Source: Streptomyces sp. LUP47B
GTDB taxonomy: Bacteria; Actinomycetota; Actinomycetes; Streptomycetales; Streptomycetaceae
Length of the DNA stretch: 64,000 bases
Reading direction: 5' to 3'
NCBI RefSeq assembly: GCF_001746295.1
Contig: NZ_MJAH01000008.1
Span: forward strand, 55,854-119,853
Shown piece by piece: positions 9,708 to 18,314 of this stretch; position 1 is the first letter of the stretch; each line of letters opens with the position of its first letter. The translations under genes were made by a program, and so were the position numbers. The notes under the pieces are model-generated. The model saw only the letters and a list, made by a program, of their open reading frames with translations. It made no database searches and was not told the DNA's origin.

Positions 9708-11141
9708 CTACGCGGCGACCGTGGTGCTCGGCCCCTCGGTGACGGGCTCTCCGGTGGCGGGTTCGGTGGTGACGGGCTCGGTGGTCGCGGGTTCGCTCGT
9801 GGCGGCTGGCGAGGTGGCCGGCCTGGTGGTCACCGGAGCGCTGCTGGGCGGCTCCCTGGTGGCCGGCGCGCTGGTCGTCGCCGGTGGCGGTGGCGGCGCG
9901 CTGCTGGTGACCGGGGCGCCGCTCGCCGGTGCACCCGTCGAGGGCGGCGGGCTCGGCGGACCGCTCGACTTCCCGGGCGACGGCGAGCCGGGAGCCGTAC
10001 TCGACGACGGCGGGGACGACGACCCTCCGGGCCTGCCGCTCGACGAGGACGGAGGCGGCGAGGAGGACTTGCCGGGCCGGCCGCCGGACGATCCCGGGGA
10101 TCCCGACTTCGGCGGGGTGCTGGTGGGCGGTGTCCTCAGCCCCGAGGAGGGCGGCGGGGGAGTGGTCGTGGGCCCGCTCTCCTCGCCGGACGTGCTCGAG
10201 CCGCCCCCGGCCACGGTCACCATCACGTACTGCCCGAACGGCAGCTCCGCGCCCGCGGGCGGGTCGGTCGCCGTGACCCTCGCGCCGTCGGACGGCACCC
10301 CCTGCCCGGCGTACCCGGGCGCGAGCCCGGCGTCGATCAGCTCCCGACTGGCCCGGGCGAAGGTCGTCCCGGCCAGGTCCGGCACCGTGCGCCGCTTCTT
10401 CGTGTCGAAGGTGGTGTCCTTCTCGCCGGTGCTGCCGACCGGACGGTCGATGCCGCGGGCGGGTTCCTGGACGTCGACGAGAGCGATCCGTGCCAGTTTC
10501 CGTGGAGCGGGCTTCACGGCCAGCACCGACTTCCGCTCGTACCCCGCCCACTTCTTGTTGCCGTCCTCGAACTGGACGGAAATCCGGCCGGTGTCACCCT
10601 CGAAGGGCCGCAGTGGATTTCCACACGAGCACTTCACAGCCGGAAGCCCTTGTTCATCGACGAGAATCGAGATTCCCGCCTGGAGCAAGGAGTTGTACGG
10701 GACGGCCTTTTCCTTCTTGTAGTCGTGGTTCTTGACGAGAGTGTCGTGACGCAGCAGAACCGGTGTGAGTCGATTCAGATATTCCGGTATCTCGTCCGTA
10801 CCGATGTTCAGCACACCGGCCCACGCCTGTGCCTTTTTGTGGTTCCTGGGATCCGTGAGAAATCGTTTGAGTTTGGCGACGTCACAGACGGTCGGCTGCT
10901 CGCTGCCGCCGTACAGACCGGGCGTGTCCCCCTGCTGGAGACTTGCCTGGACAGGCTGCGACCGCACGGTGGTGGTGTCCCTGCCCAGCCCGCTGTTCTC
11001 CTCGAAGAACGGAGCGAGCGAGGGCACACCGGCGGCGACCGCCTTGACCACCGTCAGTGGATTTCCCCTCTCACAGCCGCTCAGCAGCAGTGAGAAAATC
11101 GCCAGGACGGCGATCCTGTGCATAAATGCGCGAAGTGTCAT
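9708..11141 (-). CDS. PASTA-domain lipoprotein with Pro/Ser/Thr-rich tail
   Basis: A 477-residue predicted lipoprotein with signal peptide and lipobox LLLSGC (lipidated Cys23). The globular N-terminal domain (about 40-245) includes TVCDVAKLKRFLTDPRNHKK and CSCGNPLRPF and resembles an actinobacterial domain of unknown function (possibly DUF6777, from memory). A single PASTA-like repeat follows (about 255-315, RTVPDLAGTTFARASRELID ending in GQYVMVTV). The last ~155 residues are low-complexity Pro/Ser/Thr/Ala, probably a cell-wall-spanning or glycosylated stalk. PASTA domains bind peptidoglycan fragments, so a sensor role with the neighbouring kinase is plausible inference. The globular half is less GC-biased than its surroundings. 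GGGGGAG precedes the ATG. Confidence 0.8.
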   Translation of the reverse strand: MTLRAFMHRIAVLAIFSLLLSGCERGNPLTVVKAVAAGVPSLAPFFEENSGLGRDTTTVRSQPVQASLQQGDTPGLYGGSEQPTVCDVAKLKRFLTDPRNHKKAQAWAGVLNIGTDEIPEYLNRLTPVLLRHDTLVKNHDYKKEKAVPYNSLLQAGISILVDEQGLPAVKCSCGNPLRPFEGDTGRISVQFEDGNKKWAGYERKSVLAVKPAPRKLARIALVDVQEPARGIDRPVGSTGEKDTTFDTKKRRTVPDLAGTTFARASRELIDAGLAPGYAGQGVPSDGARVTATDPPAGAELPFGQYVMVTVAGGGSSTSGEESGPTTTPPPPSSGLRTPPTSTPPKSGSPGSSGGRPGKSSSPPPSSSSGRPGGSSSPPSSSTAPGSPSPGKSSGPPSPPPSTGAPASGAPVTSSAPPPPPATTSAPATREPPSSAPVTTRPATSPAATSEPATTEPVTTEPATGEPVTEGPSTTVAA

Positions 11142-11209
11142 TACCGCTCCCCCCGGCGGTTCCCCCAACGCGCTTCATGCTACTGAATGCTTCGGAAAGA
11201 CGAAGCCTT

Positions 11210-12160
11210 TCAACGCCCGCGTGCGTTCAATGAGGCCAAATACGCGTTGTACGCTTCGAGATCCTTGTCGCCGTCGCGGTCGGCGGCCCGGTCCGTACGC
11301 TTGGCCTGCCGCTGTTCGGAGCCGTACCACTGGAACAGCAGTGCGATCAGCACCAGTACGGAGGGAACCTCGCTGAACGCCCAGGCGATACCGCCGGCGT
11401 AGTTCTGGTCGGAGAGCGCGTCGATGCCGAGCGAGGCGGGCGGGTTCTTGAACGTCTCCACCATGGGTTCGGACGCCATCATCAGCGCGATGCCGAAGAA
11501 CGCGTGGAACGGCATCCCGGCGAACAGCTCCAGCATCCGCATCAGATACCCGGGCCGCTGCGGTCCCGGGTCGACGCCGATGATCGGCCAGAAGAAGACG
11601 ACACCGACGGCGAGGAAGTGCACCATCATCGCGACGTGTCCGGTCTTCGACCCCATCAGGAAGTCGAAGAGCGGCGTGAAGTACAGCGCGTACAGGCTCG
11701 CGATGAACAGCGGAATGGTGAACGCCGGATGCGTGATGATCCGCATGTACCGGCTGTGCAGCAGAGCCAGCAGCAGCTCACGGGGGCCCTTGCGCCCCTT
11801 GCCCGCGACCGGCAGCGCCCGCAGGGCCAGGGTCACCGGGGCACCGAGCAGGATGAGGATCGGCGACAGCATGCTGATCACCATGTGCTGCACCATGTGC
11901 ACGCTGAACATGACCATTCCGTAGTCGTTCAGCCTGGTGCACATCATCAGTGCGATGGTGAGCACACCGACCACGTAGGAAACGGTCCGCGCCGGGGACC
12001 ACGAGTCGCCCCGCCGCCGCAGCCGCACGACCCCCCACGCATACAGACCGAGCGCGAGGAGACAGGCGACGAGGAAGAAGGGGTCGGCCGACCACTGAAG
12101 CCCTCGTCCCAGCGTGAACGGCGCCAGGTCGTGGGTCATGCCGTGCCCGCTGTGGTCCAT
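11210..12160 (-). CDS. CtaG-type cytochrome c oxidase assembly / copper-linked membrane protein
   Basis: A 316-residue protein with a His/Met-rich N-terminus (MDHSGHGMTHD) and about seven to nine membrane spans. Family landmarks: FSVHMVQHMVISMLSPILILLGAP, THPAFTIPLFIASLYALYFTPLFD, MMVHFLAVGVVFFWPIIGVDPG and FHAFFGIALMM. These are characteristic of the caa3_CtaG family, whose members assist copper delivery to cytochrome oxidase. The histidines and methionines in and between the spans fit copper handling. ATG 12160 is preceded by AGGAG at 8 nt. It stands alone between pfkA and the lipoprotein gene, with a hairpin terminator just upstream that separates it from pfkA. Confidence 0.85.
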   Translation of the reverse strand: MDHSGHGMTHDLAPFTLGRGLQWSADPFFLVACLLALGLYAWGVVRLRRRGDSWSPARTVSYVVGVLTIALMMCTRLNDYGMVMFSVHMVQHMVISMLSPILILLGAPVTLALRALPVAGKGRKGPRELLLALLHSRYMRIITHPAFTIPLFIASLYALYFTPLFDFLMGSKTGHVAMMVHFLAVGVVFFWPIIGVDPGPQRPGYLMRMLELFAGMPFHAFFGIALMMASEPMVETFKNPPASLGIDALSDQNYAGGIAWAFSEVPSVLVLIALLFQWYGSEQRQAKRTDRAADRDGDKDLEAYNAYLASLNARGR

Positions 12161-12216
12161 CGCGGCGGCTCCTGATTCGTGGGGGTTGTGCGAGTCTGTC
12201 CGCCCCAGACTAAGAC

Positions 12217-12246
12217 TGCCCCCGGTCCCATCCCGGACCGGGGGCA
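12217..12246 (-). terminator. Terminator hairpin after pfkA
   Basis: Perfect 12-bp stem, TGCCCCCGGTCC and its complement around a 6-nt loop, 18 bp beyond the pfkA stop on the minus strand. The following bases are only modestly T-rich (GTCTTAGTCT), as is usual for Streptomyces terminators. Confidence 0.75.
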
Positions 12247-12263
12247 CACAACCGCCGTACGAC

Positions 12264-13289
12264 CTAGAGCACGCACTCCGCCTCGGCGTACCGGTCCTCC
12301 GGCACCGTCTTCAGCGTCTCGACCGCCTCCGCGAGCGGCACCATCACGATGTCGGTCCCCCGCAGAGCCGTCATATGACCGAATTCCTCCCGGTGCACGG
12401 CCTCCACCGCATGCCATCCGAAGCGCGTGGCGAGGACGCGGTCGTACGCGGTCGGCGTACCACCCCGCTGCACATGCCCCAGAATGACCGGCCGGGCTTC
12501 CTTCCCCAGCCGCTCCTCCAGCTCGATCGACAGCTGACGGGCGATCCCGGCGAAGCGCTCGTGCCCGTAGATGTCCTTGGCGCCCTCGTCGAAGGCCATG
12601 GAACCGGGCGCCGGCTTGGCCCCCTCCGCGACGACGACGATCGCGAACCGCTTCCCGGCCTCGAACCGCTCCCCGACCCGGCGGGCCAGCTCCTCGATGT
12701 CGAAGGGCCGCTCCGGCACGACGATGGCGTGCGCACCGGCCGCCATCCCGGAGTGCAGCGCTATCCAGCCGGTGTGCCGCCCCATGACCTCGACGACGAG
12801 CACCCGCTGGTGGGACTCGGCGGTGGTCTTGAGCCGGTCGAGTGCCTCCGTCGCGACCCCTACCGCGGTGTCGAACCCGAAGGTGACGTCCGTGACCGCG
12901 ATGTCGTTGTCGATGGTCTTGGGCACACCCACGATGGGCAGGCCGGCGTCCGACATCAGCCGGGCGGCCTTGAGCGTGCCCTCACCGCCGATGGGGATGA
13001 TCGCGTCGAGCCCGAGCTCCTCGACATGCCCCCTGGCCCGCTCCACGCCGTCCCGCAGATGCGAGGGCTGGACCCGGGAGGAGCCGAGGATCGTGCCGCC
13101 GCGGGCCAGGATGCCGCCCACCGCGTCGAGATCGAGCTTGAGGTAGTCGCACTCCAGGAGGCCCTTCCAGCCGTCCCGGAAACCGATGACCTCGTCGCCG
13201 TGGTCGGCGACGGCACGGTGCACGACGGACCGGATGACGGCGTTCAGGCCGGGGCAGTCGCCGCCGGACGTGAGGACACCAATGCGCAT
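12264..13289 (-). CDS. pfkA: 6-phosphofructokinase
   Basis: A 341-residue enzyme that should phosphorylate fructose-6-phosphate to fructose-1,6-bisphosphate in glycolysis. Motifs: N-terminal nucleotide loop TSGGDCPGLNAVIR, IPIGGEGTLKAA at the position of the classical GGDGS, catalytic PKTIDND, VEVMGRHTGWIAL and the effector/substrate region ILGHVQRGGTPTAYDRVLATRFG. Gly after the acidic residue in GGEGT suggests ATP rather than pyrophosphate as donor, whereas PKTIDND (Lys instead of Gly) is shared with PPi enzymes. Such mixed motifs are normal in actinobacterial group III enzymes that use ATP. Streptomyces have several pfkA paralogues. ATG 13289 follows GAGAGGG. Confidence 0.95.
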   Translation of the reverse strand: MRIGVLTSGGDCPGLNAVIRSVVHRAVADHGDEVIGFRDGWKGLLECDYLKLDLDAVGGILARGGTILGSSRVQPSHLRDGVERARGHVEELGLDAIIPIGGEGTLKAARLMSDAGLPIVGVPKTIDNDIAVTDVTFGFDTAVGVATEALDRLKTTAESHQRVLVVEVMGRHTGWIALHSGMAAGAHAIVVPERPFDIEELARRVGERFEAGKRFAIVVVAEGAKPAPGSMAFDEGAKDIYGHERFAGIARQLSIELEERLGKEARPVILGHVQRGGTPTAYDRVLATRFGWHAVEAVHREEFGHMTALRGTDIVMVPLAEAVETLKTVPEDRYAEAECVL

Positions 13290-13486
13290 AGCCGGAAAAA
13301 CCCTCTCACCGAATCAACGTGGGCCGGGTCCGGACCACGTCGTCCGGCTCGAACCCCGCCACCCTAGCGGCACAGGGGGGCGGGGCCGTAGCACGCGTCC
13401 GCCTGCTGGACTAGTCCGCTCACCTGTGCGGTCCACGCGTCAGACGGGCCGGTGACAGACGTCTGGCACCTGGGTGAACTTCCTGC

Positions 13487-14215
13487 TCAGGCGGGCTGCT
13501 GAGCAGCCGTGATGCGCTCGTTGCGCAGGGCCTCGTACCAGCGGTCGTCGGTCGGCGGCAGCGCGTTCACGTCGAGCGCGAGCTTCAGCAGCAGGTCGGC
13601 GATGAGCGGGTTGCGCGCGAGCACGGGTCCGTGCATGTACGTACCGAAGACGGTGTCGTTGTACGCCCCCTCCGTACCGTCCCCGGTGCCGTTGCCCTTG
13701 CCCAGCTTGACGTTGGCGAACGGCCGGGCGGTGGGGCCGAGGTGGGTGACGCCCTGGTGGTTCTCGAAGCCGGTCAGCGGGGGCAGGCCGAGGCGCGGGT
13801 CGATGTCGGCGAGCACGTCACCGACGCAGCGCTCGCCCTCGCCGCGCACGGAGACCACGTCGAGCAGGCCGAGGCCGGGCTCGCGCTGTCCGAGGTCGTT
13901 GATGAACTCGTGGCCGAGGATCTGGTAGCCGGCGCACACCGAGAAGACGATCGCGCCGTTGCCGACGGCGCGGTGCAGACCGCCGTCCCGGCGCAGCCGC
14001 TCGGCCGCGAGCCGCTGGGGCCGGTCCTCGCCGCCGCCGATCAGGTAGATGTCGCCGGAGGTCGGGATCGGCTGGTCGCTGCGCACGTCCAGGCGGGCCA
14101 CGTCGAGGCCCCGCTGACGGGCCCGGCGTTCGATGACGAGGGCGTTGCCCTGGTCGCCGTAGGTGCTGAGCAGGTCGGGGTAGATCCAGACGATCCGCAG
14201 GCTGTTGTCGCTCAC
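13487..14215 (-). CDS. gatD: Lipid II isoglutaminyl synthase, glutaminase subunit GatD
   Basis: A 242-residue class I glutamine amidotransferase of the CobB/CobQ type. It supplies ammonia to MurT for amidating the alpha-carboxyl of D-glutamate in the lipid II stem peptide. The nucleophile elbow FSVCAGYQILGHEF has the cysteine at position 94, matching the position known in characterised GatD, and the catalytic histidine lies in FGTYMHGPVLARN. LYLIGGGEDR-like and GFENHQGVTHLG segments are typical of the subfamily and distinguish it from cobyric acid synthase. GTG start with AGGGGA upstream. It lies 16 bp downstream of murT in a two-gene operon. Confidence 0.93.
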   Translation of the reverse strand: MSDNSLRIVWIYPDLLSTYGDQGNALVIERRARQRGLDVARLDVRSDQPIPTSGDIYLIGGGEDRPQRLAAERLRRDGGLHRAVGNGAIVFSVCAGYQILGHEFINDLGQREPGLGLLDVVSVRGEGERCVGDVLADIDPRLGLPPLTGFENHQGVTHLGPTARPFANVKLGKGNGTGDGTEGAYNDTVFGTYMHGPVLARNPLIADLLLKLALDVNALPPTDDRWYEALRNERITAAQQPA

Positions 14216-14231
14216 AAAAGTCCCCTGTGTC

Positions 14232-15470
14232 TCAGTTGCCGACGCGGCGGCGCAGGTCCTGGAAGGCGGTGTAGTTCGCGATGACCTCGATACGGCCGTG
14301 CGGGCTCATCTGCACGGCCTGGTCGAGGTTGTCGCAGACCTGGAAGTTCTGGTTCGCGACCTCGAGTCGCACCGCGAGGTCCAGCTTCCGGTCGCCGATC
14401 ACGCAGATCGGGTGGCCGGTGAGCCTGGTGTAGTCGACGTCCCACAGCCAGGAGGTGTCGGTGCCGTCGGCGCCGCGGGCGTTGACGGAAAGGATCACCG
14501 GGGTGGGCGGCGGGTCGATCAGGCTGAACGTCTCGAGCCAGCCGGCCGGGTTCTTCGCGAGCAGCAGCCGCAGGTCGCGCTGCTGGAACTGGACGACGTC
14601 GTAGCGCCCCGCCACGGCCTGCACCTGGTACATGCGTTCCAGGGCGACCTGCGGCGGCACTCCGAAGACGGCGGCCACGGCGGCGGAGGAGGCCGCGTTG
14701 GCCTTGTTGGCGCGGCCGGGCAGCTGGAGGTGGATCGGCCAGGCGGAGCCGTGCGGGTCGAGCACATGGTCGCCGGACAGGGCCCAGCTCGGCGTGGGAC
14801 GCCGGAACCCGCACTCGCCGCAGAACCAGTCGTCGCCCGGCCGCTGCATCACACCACCGCAGGACGGGCAGGACCAGGCGTCGTCCTTCCACATCTGTCC
14901 GGCGGCGACCCAGATGACGTTGGGGGAGGAGGAGGCGGCCCACACGACGAGCGGGTCGTCGGCGTTGGCGACGACGACGGCCTTCGAACCCGCGAGCCCC
15001 TCGCGCCAGTTCTCCGCGAGCATGCGGGTCTCGGCGGCGCGGTCGAGCTGGTCGCGGGAGAGGTTCAGCAGGGCGATGCACTTGGGGTCGGTGTCGCGGG
15101 CCACGCCCGCGAGGTACTTCTCGTCGACCTCGATGACGCCGTACCGGGCGTCCGAACCGCCCGCGAGGGCCGAGGTGATACCTGCGGGCATGTTGGCGCC
15201 GAGGGCGTTGGAGACGACGGGCCCGGCGGCGCCCAGTGCCTCCGCGATCAGCCGGGTGGTGGTGGTCTTTCCGTTGGTCGCCGAGACGAGGACGACGTCC
15301 AGGTGCTGGGCGAGCCGGGCAAGGAGGTCGGGATCGAGTTTGAGGGCCACCTTGCCGCCGATGACCGAACCGCTGCCGCGACCCGCGGCCCGGGATGCCG
15401 CCGCGACGGCCTTGCCCGCCGTCACGGCCAGCTTGGCCCGCGGCGAGAGCGGGTCCGAGTTGCCTGTCAT
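14232..15470 (-). CDS. murT: Lipid II isoglutaminyl synthase, Mur-ligase subunit MurT
   Basis: A 412-residue Mur-ligase-like protein, partner of GatD. ATP-binding loop SATNGKTTTTRL (about 63-74), central-domain VIEVDEKYL, and an inserted four-cysteine zinc ribbon (C201-x2-C204 ... C217-x2-C220: CPSCGG ... CGECG), which is a hallmark of MurT. The C-terminal MurT domain has DNLDQAV and IANYTAFQDLRRR. It activates the D-Glu carboxyl as an acyl phosphate; the amide comes from GatD. Amidation of the stem peptide is needed for efficient 3-3/4-3 crosslinking in actinobacteria. It is the first gene of the operon, with AGGAGG about 10 nt before the ATG, divergent from def with a 112-bp shared promoter region. 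Confidence 0.95.
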   Translation of the reverse strand: MTGNSDPLSPRAKLAVTAGKAVAAASRAAGRGSGSVIGGKVALKLDPDLLARLAQHLDVVLVSATNGKTTTTRLIAEALGAAGPVVSNALGANMPAGITSALAGGSDARYGVIEVDEKYLAGVARDTDPKCIALLNLSRDQLDRAAETRMLAENWREGLAGSKAVVVANADDPLVVWAASSSPNVIWVAAGQMWKDDAWSCPSCGGVMQRPGDDWFCGECGFRRPTPSWALSGDHVLDPHGSAWPIHLQLPGRANKANAASSAAVAAVFGVPPQVALERMYQVQAVAGRYDVVQFQQRDLRLLLAKNPAGWLETFSLIDPPPTPVILSVNARGADGTDTSWLWDVDYTRLTGHPICVIGDRKLDLAVRLEVANQNFQVCDNLDQAVQMSPHGRIEVIANYTAFQDLRRRVGN

Positions 15471-15582
15471 CAGATCTCGATCCTCCTTGCGTACGCGCCG
15501 CGCCTCAGCCTCCGGCCACGTGGTGTGGACCTCAGCCTATCGAGATCCGTAAGCACTCCCGAATCGCCGTACTCTTGCGGCC

Positions 15583-16128
15583 ATGCGAAACGGCTCCATT
15601 CCGGGCACGCGGGGGCGCGTCCGCGCGATCACCCTGCTCGACACCCCGGTGTTGCACACACCCTGCGAGGACGTCAAGGACTTCGGTCCCGAACTGGCGA
15701 GCCTGGTGGAGGACTTGTTCGCGACGATGTACGCGGCCGAGGGCGTGGGCCTCGCCGCCAACCAGATCGGCGTGCCGTTGCGGGTCTTCGTCTACGACTG
15801 CCCGGACGACGAGGAGGTCCGCCACCTCGGACATGTGGTGAACCCACGCCTGGTGGAGGCGGACGGTGTGGTGCTGAGGGGCCCTGAGGGCTGTCTGTCT
15901 TTGCCGGGCCTGGAGGCGGCAACGGAACGTCACGACCACGCGGTGGTGGAGGGCTTCACCGTGACCGGAGAGCCGATCACGGTGTACGGGACCGGGTTTT
16001 TCGCTCGGTGCCTGCAACACGAGTGCGATCACTTGGAGGGCAGGACCTACGCGGACCGCGTGACGGGTTGGCGCCACCGCAGATTGCTGAGACAAGTGGC
16101 CCGGACTTCTTGGCGCAGGGGTAGCTGA
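15583..16128 (+). CDS. def: Peptide deformylase
   Basis: A 181-residue metalloenzyme that removes the N-formyl group from nascent proteins. All three signature motifs are intact: GVGLAANQIG, EGCLSLPG (Cys metal ligand) and QHECDHLEG (HExxH ligands and catalytic Glu). An N-terminal extension of about 14 residues (MRNGSIPGTRGRVR) precedes the usual start of the fold. The ATG lacks a ribosome site, while TACTCT lies 7 nt upstream, so a leaderless transcript is likely. Streptomyces normally encode several deformylases; this is one of them. It converges on a TetR gene across a dispersed repeat. Confidence 0.95.
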   Translation: MRNGSIPGTRGRVRAITLLDTPVLHTPCEDVKDFGPELASLVEDLFATMYAAEGVGLAANQIGVPLRVFVYDCPDDEEVRHLGHVVNPRLVEADGVVLRGPEGCLSLPGLEAATERHDHAVVEGFTVTGEPITVYGTGFFARCLQHECDHLEGRTYADRVTGWRHRRLLRQVARTSWRRGS

Positions 16129-16136
16129 ACCTGCTC

Positions 16137-16170
16137 AGGGGCGCGGGGAACTGCGCGACCAGCCCCCACC
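16137..16170. repeat. Dispersed Streptomyces intergenic hairpin repeat
   Basis: The sequence GGGGCGCGGGGAACTGCGCG followed by ACCAGCCCCCAC matches, from memory, a short element found many times between genes in Streptomyces genomes. It folds through GGGGC/GCCCC and GCGCG/CGCGC-type pairing. It sits between the convergent def and TetR stops, where it may act as a bidirectional terminator. Confidence 0.65.
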
Positions 16171-16193
16171 GGGCCGCGCCCGACATGTGACCG

Positions 16194-16838
16194 TCAGAAC
16201 CCAGGGCCCCCCACTTTGTCCCCCACCGCCGCGAGCCGCCCCCACAGCAGGTCGGCCAGACTCCGCACCAACTCCGCCCGCGGACAGGGCCGTTCCCCCA
16301 GCCACCAGTCACCGGCCGCGTACATCATCCCGACGATCCCGTGCCCCCACACCCGCGCCAGCAACTCACTGCCGCTCCCGAGATCCAGCCGTTCCCCGAT
16401 GACCTGCCCCAACTCTTCACCCATCCTGCGCAACAAGGGCGCGGAATGCTTGCCGACATCGAACCCTTGGTCCCCGACCTGGCCCCCGTCGGAGGGGTGC
16501 ATCAGGAACCGGTACACCTGAGGCCGGGCCTCGATCGCGGCCAGGTACGTGTCCAACGTCGCCTCGACCCGCTGACGCCGTTCCGCCGGAGCGTCCAGCG
16601 CGGCCCGGAGCGAGTCCAGCAGCGCGTCCGTGTGCCGCTTGGCGAGGGCGGCGTAGAGTCCCCCCTTGTCACCGAAGTGCCGATACAGAATCGGCTTGGT
16701 GATGCCGGCTTCTGCGGCGATCGCGTTCATAGAGGCCTGCGGCCCGTCGCGCAGCACCACTCTGTCCGCGGCCTCCAGCAGTTCGCGCCGGCGGCGGTCG
16801 GCGGACCGCTGCTGATCGGTCCGCTGTGTGGTGTCCAT
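16194..16838 (-). CDS. TetR-family repressor (acyl-CoA dehydrogenase-linked)
   Basis: A 214-residue regulator. The N-terminal helix-turn-helix spans about 15-60 (RRELLEAADRVVLRDG, then MNAIAAEAGITKPILYRHFGDKGGLYAAL). The remainder is an all-helical ligand-binding domain with a C-terminal TetR_C-like segment (ARVWGHGIVGMMYAAGDWWL). It is divergent from an acyl-CoA dehydrogenase gene, and the shared 172-bp region contains two GTAAC/GGTA-type inverted repeats. Autoregulation plus control of the dehydrogenase in response to an acyl-CoA is therefore the likely role. The ligand is not deducible from sequence. Confidence 0.88.
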   Translation of the reverse strand: MDTTQRTDQQRSADRRRRELLEAADRVVLRDGPQASMNAIAAEAGITKPILYRHFGDKGGLYAALAKRHTDALLDSLRAALDAPAERRQRVEATLDTYLAAIEARPQVYRFLMHPSDGGQVGDQGFDVGKHSAPLLRRMGEELGQVIGERLDLGSGSELLARVWGHGIVGMMYAAGDWWLGERPCPRAELVRSLADLLWGRLAAVGDKVGGPGF

Positions 16839-16945
16839 GAGCTCTCCCCACCCGTACTGAATCGGTAACGCCTGCGCAAACTAACACTCGCCAGGCGGTT
16901 GACATCGAACAGGCTGCTGACTGGTCATCGGGAGTTGACTTTTCC

Positions 16946-16957
16946 TACCCGTGGGTA
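16946..16957. promoter_or_regulatory. Candidate TetR operator 1
   Basis: TACCC-GT-GGGTA, a palindrome with perfect 5-bp arms, between the divergent TetR gene and the acyl-CoA dehydrogenase, 54 bp before the dehydrogenase start. Confidence 0.45.
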
Positions 16958-16967
16958 ACAGACTCGG

Positions 16968-16982
16968 GTTACCGCAAGTAAC
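16968..16982. promoter_or_regulatory. Candidate TetR operator 2
   Basis: GTTAC-CGCAA-GTAAC, perfect 5-bp arms, 11 bp after the first palindrome and sharing its GGTTAC/GGGTAAC core. Together the pair is the best candidate binding region for the divergent TetR repressor. Confidence 0.5.
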
Positions 16983-17010
16983 ACGCACGTGCGTCGCCGC
17001 TGGAGGGGAC

Positions 17011-18237
17011 ATGGCCGAGTTCACCATGGAGCTCAACGACGAACAGAAGGAGGTCCGGGACTGGCTGCACGGCTTCGCCGCCGACGTCATCCGCCCCGCG
17101 GCCGCCGAATGGGACGAGCGTGAGGAGACTCCCTGGCCGGTCATCCAGGAGGCCGCGAAGGTAGGCATCTACTCCCTCGACTTCTACGCCCAGCAGTACT
17201 TCGACCCCACCGGGCTCGGTATCCCGATGGCGATGGAGGAGCTGTTCTGGGGCGACGCGGGCATCGCCCTGTCGATCGTAGGCACCGGGCTCGCCGCTGT
17301 CGGCGTTCTCGCCAACGGTACCGAGGAACAGATCGGCACCTGGATCCCCCAGATGTACGGCGACGCCAACGATGTCAAGGTCGCCGCGTTCTGCTCGTCG
17401 GAGCCGGACGCCGGTTCCGACGTGGCCTCCATGCGCACGCGTGCCGTGTACGACGAGGCCAAGGACGAGTGGGTGCTCAACGGCACCAAGACCTGGGCGA
17501 CCAACGGCGGTATCGCCAACGTCCATGTCGTCGTCGCGGTCGTCGACCCGGAGCTCGGCTCCAAGGGCCACGCCTCCTTCATCGTGCCGCCGAACACCCC
17601 CGGGCTGTCCCAGGGCCAGAAGTTCAAGAAGCACGGCATCCGGGCCTCGCACACCGCCGAGGTCGTGCTGGACAACGTCCGGGTGCCCGGCTCCTGCCTC
17701 CTCGGTGGCAAGGAGAAGCTGGACCAGCGCCTCGCGCGGGCCCGGGAGCGGGCGAAGAGCGGCGGGGAGCGGGTGAAGAACGCGGCGATGGCCACGTTCG
17801 AGGCGTCGCGGCCCGCCGTGGGCGCCATGGCCGTGGGCACCGCCCGGGCCGCCTACGAAGTCGCCCTCGACTACGCCAAGACGCGTGAGCAGTTCGGGCG
17901 GCCGATCATCGACAACCAGGGCGTGGCCTTCCAGCTCGCCGACATGCGCACCTCCATCGACGCGGCCCGTCTCCTCGTGTGGCGCGCTTCCTGGATGGCG
18001 ATCAACGGAAAGCAGTTCACCGCCGCCGAGGGCTCGATGTCGAAGCTCTTCGCGAGTGAGACGGCGAAGAAGGTCACCGCGCAGGCGGTCCAGATCCTGG
18101 GCGGCAACGGCTACACCCGGGAGTACCCCGTGGAGCGCATGCACCGGGACGCCGCGATCTACACCATCTTCGAAGGCACGAGCGAGATCCAGCGACTGGT
18201 CATCGCCCGGACCCTGTCCGGCATGACCATCCGCTGA
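17011..18237 (+). CDS. Acyl-CoA dehydrogenase
   Basis: A 408-residue FAD enzyme of fatty or branched-chain acyl-CoA oxidation. Order of motifs: N-terminal helical domain (MELNDEQKEVRDWLHGFAAD), the FAD/substrate region AAFCSSEPDAGSDVASM, LNGTKTWATNGGIANV and the C-terminal signatures EQFGRPIIDNQGVAFQLADM, QILGGNGYTREYPVERMHRD and the closing IYTIFEGTSEIQRLVIAR, where the Glu of FEGTSE is the usual catalytic base. A charged loop (RARERAKSGGERVKN, about residues 245-260) is longer than in most members. ATG follows GGAGGGG at the ideal distance. It is divergent from a TetR gene with palindromes between. Confidence 0.94.
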   Translation: MAEFTMELNDEQKEVRDWLHGFAADVIRPAAAEWDEREETPWPVIQEAAKVGIYSLDFYAQQYFDPTGLGIPMAMEELFWGDAGIALSIVGTGLAAVGVLANGTEEQIGTWIPQMYGDANDVKVAAFCSSEPDAGSDVASMRTRAVYDEAKDEWVLNGTKTWATNGGIANVHVVVAVVDPELGSKGHASFIVPPNTPGLSQGQKFKKHGIRASHTAEVVLDNVRVPGSCLLGGKEKLDQRLARARERAKSGGERVKNAAMATFEASRPAVGAMAVGTARAAYEVALDYAKTREQFGRPIIDNQGVAFQLADMRTSIDAARLLVWRASWMAINGKQFTAAEGSMSKLFASETAKKVTAQAVQILGGNGYTREYPVERMHRDAAIYTIFEGTSEIQRLVIARTLSGMTIR

Positions 18238-18256
18238 CGGAGTCCGGACAGCAGGC

Positions 18257-18287
18257 CTTCGCCGACTCGCCCGCCGGGTCGGCGAAG
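18257..18287. terminator. Bidirectional terminator hairpin
   Basis: CTTCGCCGAC ... GTCGGCGAAG, a perfect 10-bp stem around an 11-nt GC-rich loop, 19 bp after the acyl-CoA dehydrogenase stop and 28 bp before the convergent small gene's stop. Flanking GGC/GCC allows further pairing. It can serve both strands. Confidence 0.7.
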
Positions 18288-18314
18288 CCGCGCACGGCAG
18301 CGAACGAGCAGCCC

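Noticed and set aside
12264..13289. Pyrophosphate-dependent phosphofructokinase, because of PKTIDND
   Set aside because: The GGEGT loop has Gly rather than Asp at the donor-specificity position, favouring ATP as in characterised Streptomyces enzymes.
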